This document shows, piece after piece, positions 54,459 through 64,000 of a DNA stretch of 64,000 nucleotides. Each line of letters starts with the position of its first letter. Positions within the stretch are counted from its first letter, which is position 1. The stretch is from Okapia johnstoni. Its lineage: Eukaryota > Chordata > Mammalia > Artiodactyla > Giraffidae. A program made the position numbers and the translations under genes. The notes below the pieces were generated by a model. That model was given only the letters and a program-made list of their open reading frames with translations, ran no database searches and was not told the DNA's origin. The stretch spans positions 29,170,001 through 29,234,000 of the forward strand of contig CM044320.1 in the NCBI GenBank assembly GCA_024291935.2. Reading direction: 5' to 3'.

Positions 54459-54473
54459 GGAAATGGCATTTTA

Positions 54474-54724
54474 TTATTATTTTTAAATTTTATGTATTTT
54501 TTATGGCTGTGCTGGGTCTTCGTTGGTGTGGTAGGGCTTTCTCTACTTGCAGTGTGCAGGCTTCTCATTACGGTTGCTTCTCTTGTGGAGTAGGAGCTCA
54601 GTATCTGTGGCACACAGGGCTTAGTTGTCCTGTAGCATGTGGGATCTTCCAGAATCAGGGATCAAACCCATGTCCCTTGCATTGGCAGGCAGATTCTTAA
54701 CCATTGAACCACCTGGGAAGTCCT
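54474..54724 (-). mobile_element. CHR-type SINE
   Basis: The AT-rich left end leads to 'tatggctgtgctgggtcttc'. It ends 'ttgaaccacctgggaagtcc'. The flanking ggaaatggcatttta (54459-54473) and ggaaatgacatttta (54725-54739) are a 15-bp TSD with one mismatch. Confidence 0.95.
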
Positions 54725-54739
54725 GGAAATGACATTTTA

Positions 54740-55765
54740 AAAGTAGACTTTTTTTTTTTTAAGAACAGCATTGAAAAAATAAATAGAAGATGTGAATTTA
54801 CCCAGGAAAATAATTTCAAAATGCATTGGGGAGTCTGTGGTGAAAAGCCTATTAACAAAGAGTAAAGTGACTGGAAGTTGAAGGGAGTGGCGATAAGGAC
54901 ATGAGGAAATGAACAAGAAGCACGTCTAGATTATCTAGTTGTGTAGTTGTGGTCTCTGCATTGTGTACAAATATTAACCTGTGCACGTGGATCAATTGCA
55001 CATCTTATTGATTCACAATTTCAGGTACATACAGTGCATTCAACTGACTTAGGTTTTATTAGGATCTGCCTTCTCAACATTCTGGTTACCTAATGCCCAC
55101 ATATTCATCACCTTACCCAGGTGATCCAGTGACCAGCTTGACCCCCCAGATTAGCTGGGCCAGGATTGAATCCCACCCTCACAGAACCATATAGATTCTC
55201 TGAGCCTGAGTCAGAGACACTTTAGTTTCTGAAGTCCTTTCCAGGAAGCAGACGTTAGCGCTGAAGTCTTGGTTTAGACTGTGAGCTTGACTGTCCTTTT
55301 TCCTTTTGTGGATCTCTGGTTCTTACTCATCTGCCTTGCTCTGCTTTCCTTTCTTGTGCTGCTTGCCTTGATTTCTCACTCACTTTGTTGAGTTCTGATA
55401 AAAAGCCTGAGTCTAGTCTTGGGTGCCTAGGATGTGTCCTTCCTTCACTGGGAAATTTTGACTCTGCCTGCCCAGCAGTTCTGGGACAAGCCTGGGCCTC
55501 TCTCCTAGTTTTTGTTCCTAGCCTTACTTCATCCCCCAGGCCCTCAGTCTTTCCTGGCTTGATGGCTATCTATGGTCTTAGCTCTGATGACCTCTCATCC
55601 CACTATTCCTCATCACTCCATTAGTGTATTACTAACTTCCAACACCCCTAACCTCTCCAAGGCTCTTTTTCTTGTCTGGGGCTGAGAAGGTGGACTAGAG
55701 GTTCTTTGAGGTCCCTTCCAGATCTAATGTATAATGATTCTGTTTACCTCACTCACAACCTAAAA
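54740..55765. other. No gene or repeat recognised
   Basis: The stretch is 1 kb, C/T-rich at 55290-55680. The 79-residue frame at 55385-55624 (+) has no recognisable domain. Confidence 0.5.
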
Positions 55766-55776
55766 TAATAATGGTG

Positions 55777-55981
55777 CACGTGTATGTTTAGTGGCTCACT
55801 TGTGTCTGACTCTTTGTGACCCTGTGGACTGTAATCAGCCAGGCTCCTCTGTCCTTGGAATTCTCCAGGCAAGAATACTGAAGTGGGTTGCCATTTCCTT
55901 TTCCAGGGGGGATCTTCCTGATCCAGGGGTGTCCTACATTATAGGCAGATTCTTTACTGTCTGAGCCACCAAGGAAGCCCC
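55777..55981 (-). mobile_element. Bov-tA SINE
   Basis: The tail is at the left (gtttagtggctcacttgtgt) and the head at the right (tactgtctgagccaccaagg). The flanking taataatggtg (55766-55776) and taataacagtg (55982-55992) match at 9 of 11 positions. Confidence 0.95.
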
Positions 55982-55992
55982 TAATAACAGTG

Positions 55993-57519
55993 AGGGGAAG
56001 ACTTTACTGAAAGTTATAAGTGGAAGAACTTGATCTTATGTTCATCAGGAGCAAGCTGGCCTTGCACATCTCTGGTTCTCTTGGTGCATTTTTGGCCTGG
56101 ATCTTACCAGCACAGGGTGGGGAGGGTACATGAAGGGACAGTGACTTATCCTAGGGTTCAAGTTTAGCTTTGAGTCTCCTCCATACAATCTTTACTTTTA
56201 GACCTGTGGGTTGTGTTTGCTTGCTGTCCTTTTCACATTTTGTTTGTTTGTTTCCATTCAACCTGTCTCCTTCTGAACTTAAAATATCCACTCTAGTCAG
56301 TCACTTGTTTTTGAATGTTCTATCTATCTGGTTCCAAGCCTTGTCGCCTTTAATCTGCTTCTAGGGTTAAATGTGACAGTTGTACATAAGCATTGGTGGA
56401 TTTCTCCATCAATGGGGATCTTTAAAATGTTCCCTTATACAGGGAGTTTATGTAGGTCTATAGCTTATATGAGACAATAGGATTTAGAATGATTAGAAAG
56501 TTAAAAATTATTTTTAGAATGAGGGGAAGATAGTTAGAGAACTGACATGAGTGTGATAGGGATTCTTTTATGAAAAGAACTGAAGTTAGTTGTTCATGAT
56601 AGCTGAAGACAGCCCAATTTATCTTTTAGTTAATATATATATATAAAAAAAAAGCTGCCCACTGGGAGGGTTTGTTAGTTGATAAAATGCTATTCAGTTG
56701 TCCTTATTCATGTAACAAATCTTTATTTTAATGACTTTTGAAAAGTTTGTTTGGAAAGATGTTCAAACAGTGATTTGAAGGTTGGGACTGGATTGAAGAA
56801 TTTCTTAAAAAAGAAAATCCTGAAATAGTTCCTTTTACATTACTCTATAAAAAATTATGGGCTACGCTTTAAGCAAGTTTATCCCCTACTCTCACACAAA
56901 GAACTTCTGAAGTTCATTTCTCTTTATTGTGGAGAGGATATTGTGTTCTGCTCTATTTATTCACCTTCATAATAATCACATAGGCTTACTAAAATAATTG
57001 TCATGCACAGCTTTCAAAGTAACCTAAAATGAATTTTATAAACTTTACGAAACCTGTAAGGTGGTTTCATGTGCTGTTTCACCATTTTATAGTTTGGTAA
57101 AGTGGAGTGGGGCAGATTATGATTTTGGTTGAGTGTTACCATTGTCCCCCAGTAAAAAAAGGCAGAAAGAGATATTAATCCTCTTCTAGAAATTTCAGCT
57201 TGATACCCATCTTAGAGCAAGTCATTTGTCTTCCCTTTAAGGCATGAAAAGTTGTACCAATAGTGTTCATCCCTGATCTGTACTTCATTCATCTCTTATG
57301 TAAAGTGCCTATTGCAGTGCCAGACACAAAAGCAGGCACACGGGAAACACTAGTTTTATTTATCTTTTCTTTACTTTCAGGAACTCTGAATTCCAAAAGA
57401 CTCTGAAGAGGATGCTGTCCTTAACCTCCTAAATCCCCTGGAAGGTCAAGTCCAGCTTGGATTCAGATCAGGTAACCTGGAACACTTGGAAAGTCTCAGA
57501 TTTGTCTGTTACCTGGGGC
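55993..57519. other. No gene recognised
   Basis: This is repeat-poor sequence. The block at 57300-57350 may be a MIR/L2 end (gcagtgccagacacaaaagc) but is too short to call. Confidence 0.45.
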
Positions 57520-57622
57520 ACCAGCTCTGGGAGTTGGTGATGGACAGGGAAGCCTGGCAATGGGGTCTCAAAGAGTTGGACACGACTGAGCGACTGAACT
57601 GAACTGAACTGAACTGAAGTGA
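57520..57622 (+). mobile_element. BovB 3' tail fragment with small deletion
   Basis: It runs from 'cagctctgggagttggtgat' to the end 'actgaactgaactgaactga'. Compared with other copies about 12 bp are missing after 'ggaagcctgg' at 57549-57558. Confidence 0.9.
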
Positions 57623-60543
57623 GGCATAAAAATTCTCTCACTTGTTCTAGGGGGACTGTTGCCAAGACTGTGTATCTGAGAGGTTGCCAGGTACATGAAG
57701 ATGTTTTTCAGTTTTTCGAAGTGTTAACAACCGTGGAATGTTGTGTAGATCAACCTGAGAATATTGTTTAAGGAAACAAAATACACAAAGAGTGCATTTA
57801 AGTAGACTCTCAATCTCTCTCTCCAATAGTTTGGTCATTTGTAAGTCACATTAAACTGGAGAGAAAAAAAATCCCAATAATTAATTTGAACCCTAACTTT
57901 GAATCATACACAAGCTAAGTAAATGTTGGTTTTAAAATATTTAGAACTATTTTTCTATTTCTTTATGAGGATGCTGGAGTTGGAAGCTTATTGCTTTAAA
58001 TAGTGTAGTTAGTTTAATAGTAGAGAATTAGAAGTAATTAAGTCTTACAGTACAAAAAAGTCCTAAAAAGTTTAAAATATATTCTAGAAACAGATTTTAA
58101 AAAAGCTGAGTAGATTTTAAATGAAAAGTACACATGGCCAATGTTTATCACTAAAATTTCCAATATATATTTGTGAGCTCAAACACAAGTACCTAAAACT
58201 TAAACTCGAATGAGTTTCTTGCATGATAAAAATCTTTTGACTGACACAGCAGCAGCAACTAACATCCTTTAAGAGGGAAAAAATCCAGTTGGGAAGACAT
58301 GGAAGAATATTTTTCATTGTCCACTAGATGTCAGTACTGAACCAGCGAAACATCTGTTCCATAGCGCTCTTAGACAACATGCTATTAATTTATAATAAAA
58401 GGTATCTGACAGCTTTATTCTGATGAATTATGGGAATCCAAAGCATAATTCCCAGCCTTTGGTTTATAAATTGTCATTGATTTTAATGTTCTTTGTAAAG
58501 TTGTGGCATGCAACAAATATTCCTGCCAAAATCTGTTAAATAAATAGTCATCCTTTGCTCTGAGTAGTACATTGCACTTGTTAGACTGATGAGCAGAACC
58601 AATTGATGGTTATCCATAAACCATTTATGATAGAATGCGCTGCAGCAATTCAAACAATTATTGAATGCATTCATTATATATTTTAAAAAAATCTCAAGTG
58701 AACCAAAAGGAATATTGCAGGTAATAGACAGTAGCAATGCCACACAGTTCTTTATAAGATACTTCCTGAGTGACAGATGACGAGAATTGTTGTAGGATTT
58801 GCTGAGGGCTCATCAAACCTCACTGGAATTATTAGGTTTTATCTATTTGTTTCCTTTTCTAAAGAAAGAGACGTTTAATGTCATACCTTTGCAACGAGTA
58901 AAGACCACTTCAGTACATTTGGAGACTGGTTTGTGTGTAGGAGACCATGAAATTTGGAGGTCTGGGATGGCCATTAAGCACTTCCTTACTTTTAAGCAGA
59001 GGTTCTATCTCCTAGGAAAATTCTCCATCGGCCTTAGGTCGTTGTGTTTGATTTCATTCTTTGAAAACACTTAGCATCCTTGGTGGTTTTCAGAAGGACC
59101 ATCACTTGCTTTCTGTTCTTTGTCTGAAATTGTCCTGTATGTTCCGTTGCTATGTCGGGGACCACCTCTACTCCTCAGAAGTGGCTGTCTTTCAGGAATG
59201 TAGCCTCCAGTCTGTTGTTTGTACAATGTTTTAAGACTTTTTTGGGATCAAAGGAAAGTGACCTAGGCATGTAAAATTCTGTTAATGGTGCTATTTGTGA
59301 GAGTACACCGGCAAGCTACCTTTAGGCACTGTTAAGTAGTGAAACAGTACATTAAAGATTGGAGAACTGACTCGAAAGTTCTATCCTTGATTTCTTTTTC
59401 TTAAATTGTTCTATCACCCTCAGTGTTGTAATATGACAGGAGTGCACAAGCTGGAAACATTCCCCTGGTTTCTCTTTGAAAGAGATAAATCTGCAGGCTG
59501 AGGAGTGGAATTTTAGTCTGCATTCCTCCAAAAATTTGAAAGATAGTTTTCGTTTAATGCTGGGTGTTTTTTTTTTCAGTTTTAAAAATAAAAGATTTTT
59601 TAAGGAAAAAACATTAGAAAGACTGAGAGCTTGATACACATATGGCCGCCCTTTACAAATTATTATGATCTGTCACACAAATACTGTATTTACTGACATT
59701 TCAAAACGCGGACTCTAATCTCTACACGCATTTATTTTTTTAATAGTTGCTTTTCATTGCAAACGTCCGTCCAGCAAATCACATTAGAAAACACACAAGA
59801 TGGTCCACAGGTTCAACTATCAATGTCACTACTCTTTCAAAAGCGCCAAGACAGCAGAGTTCAGAGTAGAAGCCCATGAGCCTAAATTGAGTTAAATGAA
59901 ATTGAGTTGGGTGGAAAGTTAGTGAGAGGAGTCATTTTAAGCACTAATACAGTTTTTCAGTGTAAGGGATGAATGGTGGCAGTGTACTGCAGAGTATTTT
60001 TCCAAAGCTATTTTCATACTGGTGCCTTTACCTAACTCTCCAACTGTTGCCATCTCTCGTATTTATCAACTGTGAGAACTCTGGAGCTGCCTTCATTAGC
60101 TCTGGGAGCATTTCAAACAGGCAGTACCGCCCTGTGCAGTGACCACAGCGTTTCAGAATTTACATTCGTTGTCCAACGTTGTGACCAGTCCGCTTGATAT
60201 ATTGACTCAGCAGGTCTTTCTGTGCTTATAGTCATTCAAAAAGACCCTGTTTCTCAGGTTAACGGTCTTGGGAACCAGGGGCTTGAGGAAAAAGAGTATA
60301 GGGGACAAGGAGGTTGAGTGGCCTGAGATTTGCAGAATTTTACTGGGAGGCTGAAATGAATAGCCTTTGGGGTAATTTTTCCTGAAATAAATTATCCATA
60401 TAACCCCCTTGAAGTTAATATGGCAGAAACGTGGTATCTTAAAGTGATTAAAGCTGAGAAGCATAATTGATCAATTTTATAGAGGAAAAAGAAATCATTT
60501 TTTTTTTACAGACTACAGTGTTTACTTTGCAATTAGTTTATTC
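57623..60543. other. Repeat-poor 2.9 kb block, no gene recognised
   Basis: This is the longest stretch with no recognisable interspersed repeat. It holds several homeodomain-like TAAT/ATTA sites (58382-58500, 58600-58690), one CTCF-like 16-mer (ccactagatgtcagta at 58321-58336, with one mismatch in the conserved core) and scattered CpGs at 59706-60190. No coding exon is supported. Confidence 0.5.
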
Positions 60544-61620
60544 ATGAAGTCCTCAAATATTTAATAAGCTCCCCCAACAGACTGGACAGTATCAATATTT
60601 CTGGTACCAGGAATAGAGCAGTGGATAGAAAAATCATTTCTTTCCTCATGGGGCTTGCATCCTGGTGGAGAGAGGCAAGCCACAAACAAATGCAAAAATA
60701 AGAAGTCACCAGGGATGATAAATGCCATGGCAAAGAGAGTGAAACTGGATGAGGAGATTGGAGAGTGTTGTGGGTCAGGCCCAGGTCTCTTTTAGGGAGG
60801 GAGCCAGGGGAATTTCTTTGATAGACACCTGAGCAGAGACCTGAAGGGTGAGGGAGTAAGCCTTGTAGATACTCAGGGGGAAAGCATTCCAGGCAGAGGA
60901 AACGGCATGTGCAAAGGCACGGAGGCAGGTATAAGCTTGGCATGTGAAAGGAAGCACAAGGAGACTAGTGTGGCCAGAACGTGTGAGTAAGGCAGAAACT
61001 GCAAGCATAGGAGGTGAGAGAAGGGTGGAGGGATGCGGTCAGATTATGGAGAACCTTGTGGGATACTGTCAAACCTCTAGCCTTTTGTTCTGAGTTATAT
61101 GGAGTGAGTTGAGAGCAGAACAGTGAAGGAGAACTGACTTATAAGTTAAAGGATCACTGTTTGTTCTGTGTACATAGTAGGGTAGGAGACAAGGGGACAA
61201 AATAGGGAGATGAGCTGGAAAATGATAGCAGTAATCCAGGCAAGATATGATGGGAGGCTTGGCCAGTGTAGACTGTAAGAAATGACCCCATTCTTGATGT
61301 ATTTTGAAAAGAAAGCCAATGAGATTTACTGATGGATTGGGGTGAAATGTGAGGAGATGGGAAGAGCTATGGACGATGAAGGATTTAGTTGGAGTGATTA
61401 CACGTGTTGGTGCCATTTTCTGAGTTGAACAATGGAGTGGACCAAATTTGAAAGGAGGATCAGGAGCTGTCAAATATCAAGTAGATGCACAGTCATGAAT
61501 TAAGGGGGAAAATTAAGCTTTATCAGCTTATAGACATGATATAGAGCCAGAGGATTGAATCAGATGCCTGGGGAGGGAAGGTAGAGGAGGTGTAAGCCTG
61601 AATCTTAGAACTTGCCAAGT
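60544..61620 (-). mobile_element. L2 LINE, RT C-terminal and 3' part
   Basis: Minus-strand translation gives ISCLDYCYHFPAHLP (61240s) and RAFAHAVSSAWNAFPLSI (60870-60925), both signature segments of the C-terminal reverse transcriptase region of L2/CR1 LINEs. The order and spacing agree with one element. The two pieces lie in different frames with stops, so it is a fossil. L2 was active early in mammalian history. Confidence 0.85.
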
Positions 61621-61672
61621 TAGAGCTCATGGAGAGGAACAATCCAGCAAAGATAATACATGAAGAGCGTTG

Positions 61673-61673
<1 letters not shown>

Positions 61674-61708
<35 letters not shown>
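61674..61708. repeat. (TG)n microsatellite
   Basis: About 17 TG units, then TATG/TA variants into the L1 that follows. Confidence 0.95.
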
Positions 61709-61715
<7 letters not shown>

Positions 61716-61724
61716 TATACTCAT

Positions 61725-62263
61725 ATATGCATATATATAATGAAATACTACTCAGCCATATATGTAATGGCATGCTACTCAGCCATGAAAAAGAATGAAA
61801 TAATTCTATCTGTAGCAACATGGAAGGACCTAGAGATTATCACAATAAGTAAAGCAAGTTATATAATATCACGGACTCAATGACATGAGTTTGAGCAAAC
61901 TCCAGGAGATAGTGAAGGACAGGTAAGCCAGGTGTGCTGCAGTCCATGGGGTTGCAAAGAGTTGGATACAACTTAGTGACTGAAAACAACAAAGTAAGTC
62001 AAAGAAACACAAAAATCATGTGGTATCACTTACATGTAGAATATAAGAAAATGATAAAAATGAACTTATTTACAAAATAGAAACAGACTTAGAAGACAAG
62101 CTTATGGTTATCAAAGGTAAAGGGGGTGGGGAGGGATAAATTAGGAGTTTGAGATTAACAGATATACACTGCTGTATATAAAATGAACCACAAAGTCCTA
62201 CTGTATAGCACAGGGAACTATACTGTCTGGTAATGACCTATATGGAACAAGCATCTGAAAAAG
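61725..62263 (+). mobile_element. L1 3' end (artiodactyl type), split by a BovB tail
   Basis: The blocks are 'atgaaatactactcagccat', 'agcaacatggaaggacctag', then after the BovB piece 'acttacatgtagaatataag' and 'gtcctactgtatagcacagg'. It is collinear on both sides of 61869-61985. Confidence 0.9.
61869..61985 (+). mobile_element. BovB 3' tail inside L1
   Basis: It runs 'tatcacggactcaatgacat' to 'gttggatacaacttagtgac'. Imperfect aagtaaagcaagt (61848-61860) and aagtaagtcaaag (61992-62004) at the two sides may be the TSD. Confidence 0.85.
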
Positions 62264-62272
62264 TATATATCT

Positions 62273-62486
62273 ATGAAAGTGAAAGTGTTAAGTCACTTAG
62301 TTGTGTCTGACTCTTTGCGACCCCATGGACTGTAGCCCGCCAGGCTTCTCTGTCCATGGAATTCTCTAGGCAAGAATGTTGGAGTGGGTTGTCATTCCCT
62401 TTCTCCATGGGATCTTCCCAACCCAGGGGTCAAACTCAGGTCTCTGAAAGCATGTTCATTATTATTTGAGTCACCAGAAAGGCCCA
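62273..62486 (-). mobile_element. Bov-tA SINE
   Basis: The tail with GAAAGT units is at the left (gaaagtgaaagtgttaagtc). The head is degraded at the right (tatttgagtcaccagaaagg). A perfect 9-bp TSD, tatatatct, is at 62264-62272 and 62487-62495. Confidence 0.95.
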
Positions 62487-62495
62487 TATATATCT

Positions 62496-62995
62496 TTCAT
62501 TTCCTTTCGTTTTTAATTGAACTATTAGTTGATTAGAAAGAAAGCTGAGCACTGAAGAACTGATGCTTTCGAACTGTGGTGTTGGAGAAGACTCTTGAGA
62601 GTCCCTTGGACTGCAAGGAGATCCAACCAGTCCATCCTAAAGGAAATCAGTCCTGAATATTCATTGGCAGGATCAATGCTGAAGCTGAAACTCCAATGTT
62701 TGCCTCATTTTGTAACTGCCATTTTTGCTGGGAAAGGTTGAAAGCAGTAGGAGAAGGGGACGACAGAGGATGAGATGGTTGGATGGCATCACCAACTCGA
62801 TGGACATGAGTTTGAGCAAGCTCCGGGTGTTGGTGACGGACAGGGAAGCCTGGCGTGCTGCAGACCATGTGGTCGCAAAGAGTCGGACATGACTGAGAGA
62901 CTGAACTGAACTGAACTGTTCAGTTGATTTACAGTGTTGTGTTAGTTTCAAGTGTACAGCAAAGTGATTCATTTAGATAGATATAGATGTCTATA
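62496..62995 (-). mobile_element. L1 3' UTR fragment split by BovB
   Basis: The left part (ctttcgtttttaattgaact) and the right part (acagtgttgtgttagtttca, 62931 on) are adjacent in L1 antisense. A BovB copy lies between them. Confidence 0.75.
62536..62919 (+). mobile_element. BovB 3' end with a foreign-looking patch
   Basis: It runs 'gaaagctgagcactgaagaa' to the tail 'gactgaactgaactgaactg'. At 62697-62735 the usual 'ctttggccacctgatgcgaa'-type sequence is replaced by 'tttgcctcattttgtaactg'. The flanks ttagttgatta (62525-62535) and tcagttgattt (62920-62930) form an imperfect TSD. Confidence 0.9.
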
Positions 62996-63069
62996 TACAT
63001 GAGGAAAAAAAAGAAAAATCCAGCAGAGGAGAATGCAAAGGAAGATTAAGAACAGTGCTGCTGGGGGAA

Positions 63070-63240
63070 GTGTGGTTGCTGGACCTGCCACACCATTGTC
63101 ACCTGTGAGCTTTTATGAGATGTAAATTCTCAGACCCTACCCCAGGTTCTGCTGCACTTAACTCCCTGGAGTTGGGCCTTGGGAATCTTTTCAGAAGCAT
63201 TCCAGGTGATTCTTCTACCTACTGAAGTCAAACAAAGGAG
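63070..63240 (+). mobile_element. MER5A-like hAT fossil
   Basis: The blocks are 'gtaaattctcagaccctacc', 'gttgggccttgggaatcttt' and 'cattccaggtgattcttcta', in MER5A order. It is non-autonomous and strongly diverged. Confidence 0.65.
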
Positions 63241-64000
63241 ATGTTTCAGGTGTATCATGAGAACATTTGATGACAAATTCTCTTTTTCATATTAAAATTA
63301 TTAAATCTTTGAAAACAAAACATTTTTTTAGAAAACAATGTGTTGTGTTGAATAGTGGAGTTTGGGGATCAGAATTTGAAAATGAGTGCAGCGATCCAAA
63401 GTGACCAGCTGAAGAATATCATGGCTGGAAACGTCCATACAATGAATCAAGATGCATATAATCATGGATCAAAGAACTGTTCAGATTCTAGATCGGAGCT
63501 GATAGAATCTTTTCCATAGTAAAGGATAAACAAAATAGTGGCTAACCTCCCAAGCCCCATGGTTTTAGCCCCTTATACACTGTAAATGCATTGACTTTGC
63601 CCTTATATCATATATCTTGGAGTAATTGTTGACCTGGGGCATGGATTGAATTGCATTTTTTTCTTTTGTACATTAGTACAGGTTGTGGCCTGACTAGACT
63701 TCGAGCGTATAGGTTGCCCTTCATCACTCAGCAGTGAAGAATGGAAATCAACAGAGCTTTTCCCAGCCTGCTGCTTGAGCAGCTGCTACTGGCTGACACT
63801 GCCCAGCCTCATTAACCCTTTAGATTTCACTTTAGCCCAGGAGTAATCCTTAACGAGACTGCTGTGTGTGGGTCAGCCAGACATGCACCAAAATGTCGGG
63901 GCATTACAGTAAGAACCTTAAATGCAGGACCCATAATGGAGTTATTATTATCTCAGAAGCAGATATATCAGAGAGCATTCTTAAGGCGGATGAAGCGAAT
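63241..64000. other. No gene or repeat recognised
   Basis: This is unassigned sequence to the end of the window. Nothing here supports an exon. Confidence 0.5.

Noticed and set aside
58321..58336. CTCF site as a firm feature
   Set aside because: One mismatch lies in the conserved core, and single motif matches are frequent by chance. It is kept only as part of a weak finding.
60542..60943. 133-residue frame on the minus strand
   Set aside because: It overlaps the L2 fragment in a frame other than the one giving the RAFAHAVSSAWNAF signature, so it is a shadow frame.

Overview
The window is nuclear DNA of a ruminant, most likely a bovid. It carries BovB (RTE-type) LINEs, Bov-tA and Bov-A2 SINEs, CHR-type tRNA-derived SINEs, L1 3' ends of artiodactyl type, and older mammalian repeats (MIR, L2, MaLR LTRs, MER20, MER5A). 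It has no operon structure, no multi-exon host gene that I can recognise and no CpG island. The long open frames are mostly pieces of retroelements. I read it as intergenic or deep intronic sequence. Family names come from memory of consensus sequences, so subfamily labels need a RepeatMasker check. Bov-tA is the ruminant SINE made of a tRNA-like head and a tail shared with the BovB 3' end. In the entries, + means the tRNA-like head reads 5' to 3' on the given strand. TSD means target-site duplication.

Layout. 1-5 kb: an old L1 on the minus strand split by a MaLR solo LTR, then unrecognised sequence. 5-10.6 kb: nested MIR/L1/BovB, a CHR SINE in a MIR-like host, and a 2.15 kb 5'-truncated BovB on the minus strand. 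10.6-16.9 kb: sparse repeats, a Bov-tA between long direct repeats, and a MER20 broken by two insertions. 17-22 kb: an L1 on the minus strand interrupted by a 1.7 kb BovB on the plus strand and by two smaller pieces. 22-33 kb: Bov-tA and CHR SINEs, two further MaLR-type LTRs, and a TA-flanked palindromic element inside a MIR. 33-43 kb: BovB and L1 3' ends, another LTR, Bov-A2, and a processed RPL29 pseudogene inside an old L1. 44-53 kb: nested head-to-head Bov-tA copies, inverted L1 fragments, a CHR SINE with a G-quadruplex motif, and a BovB copy whose middle is missing. 53-60.5 kb: the most repeat-poor stretch. 60.5-63.2 kb: an L2 fragment, L1 ends, BovB pieces and MER5A.

The elements do not act together as a genetic system. 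BovB and L1 supply (or supplied) reverse transcriptase and endonuclease in trans, and Bov-tA, Bov-A2 and probably CHR are their non-autonomous passengers. Both large BovB copies are dead, with several frame breaks and no endonuclease domain.

I found no convincing new biological system. The items most worth checking are: a BovB/Bov-tA composite lying between a single pair of TSDs (13.74-14.41 kb); an unassigned 90-bp direct repeat (22.9 and 23.9 kb); an internally deleted BovB (51.5-52.4 kb); a frame break shared by the two BovB reverse transcriptases; and two Bov-tA copies flanked by unusually long direct repeats.
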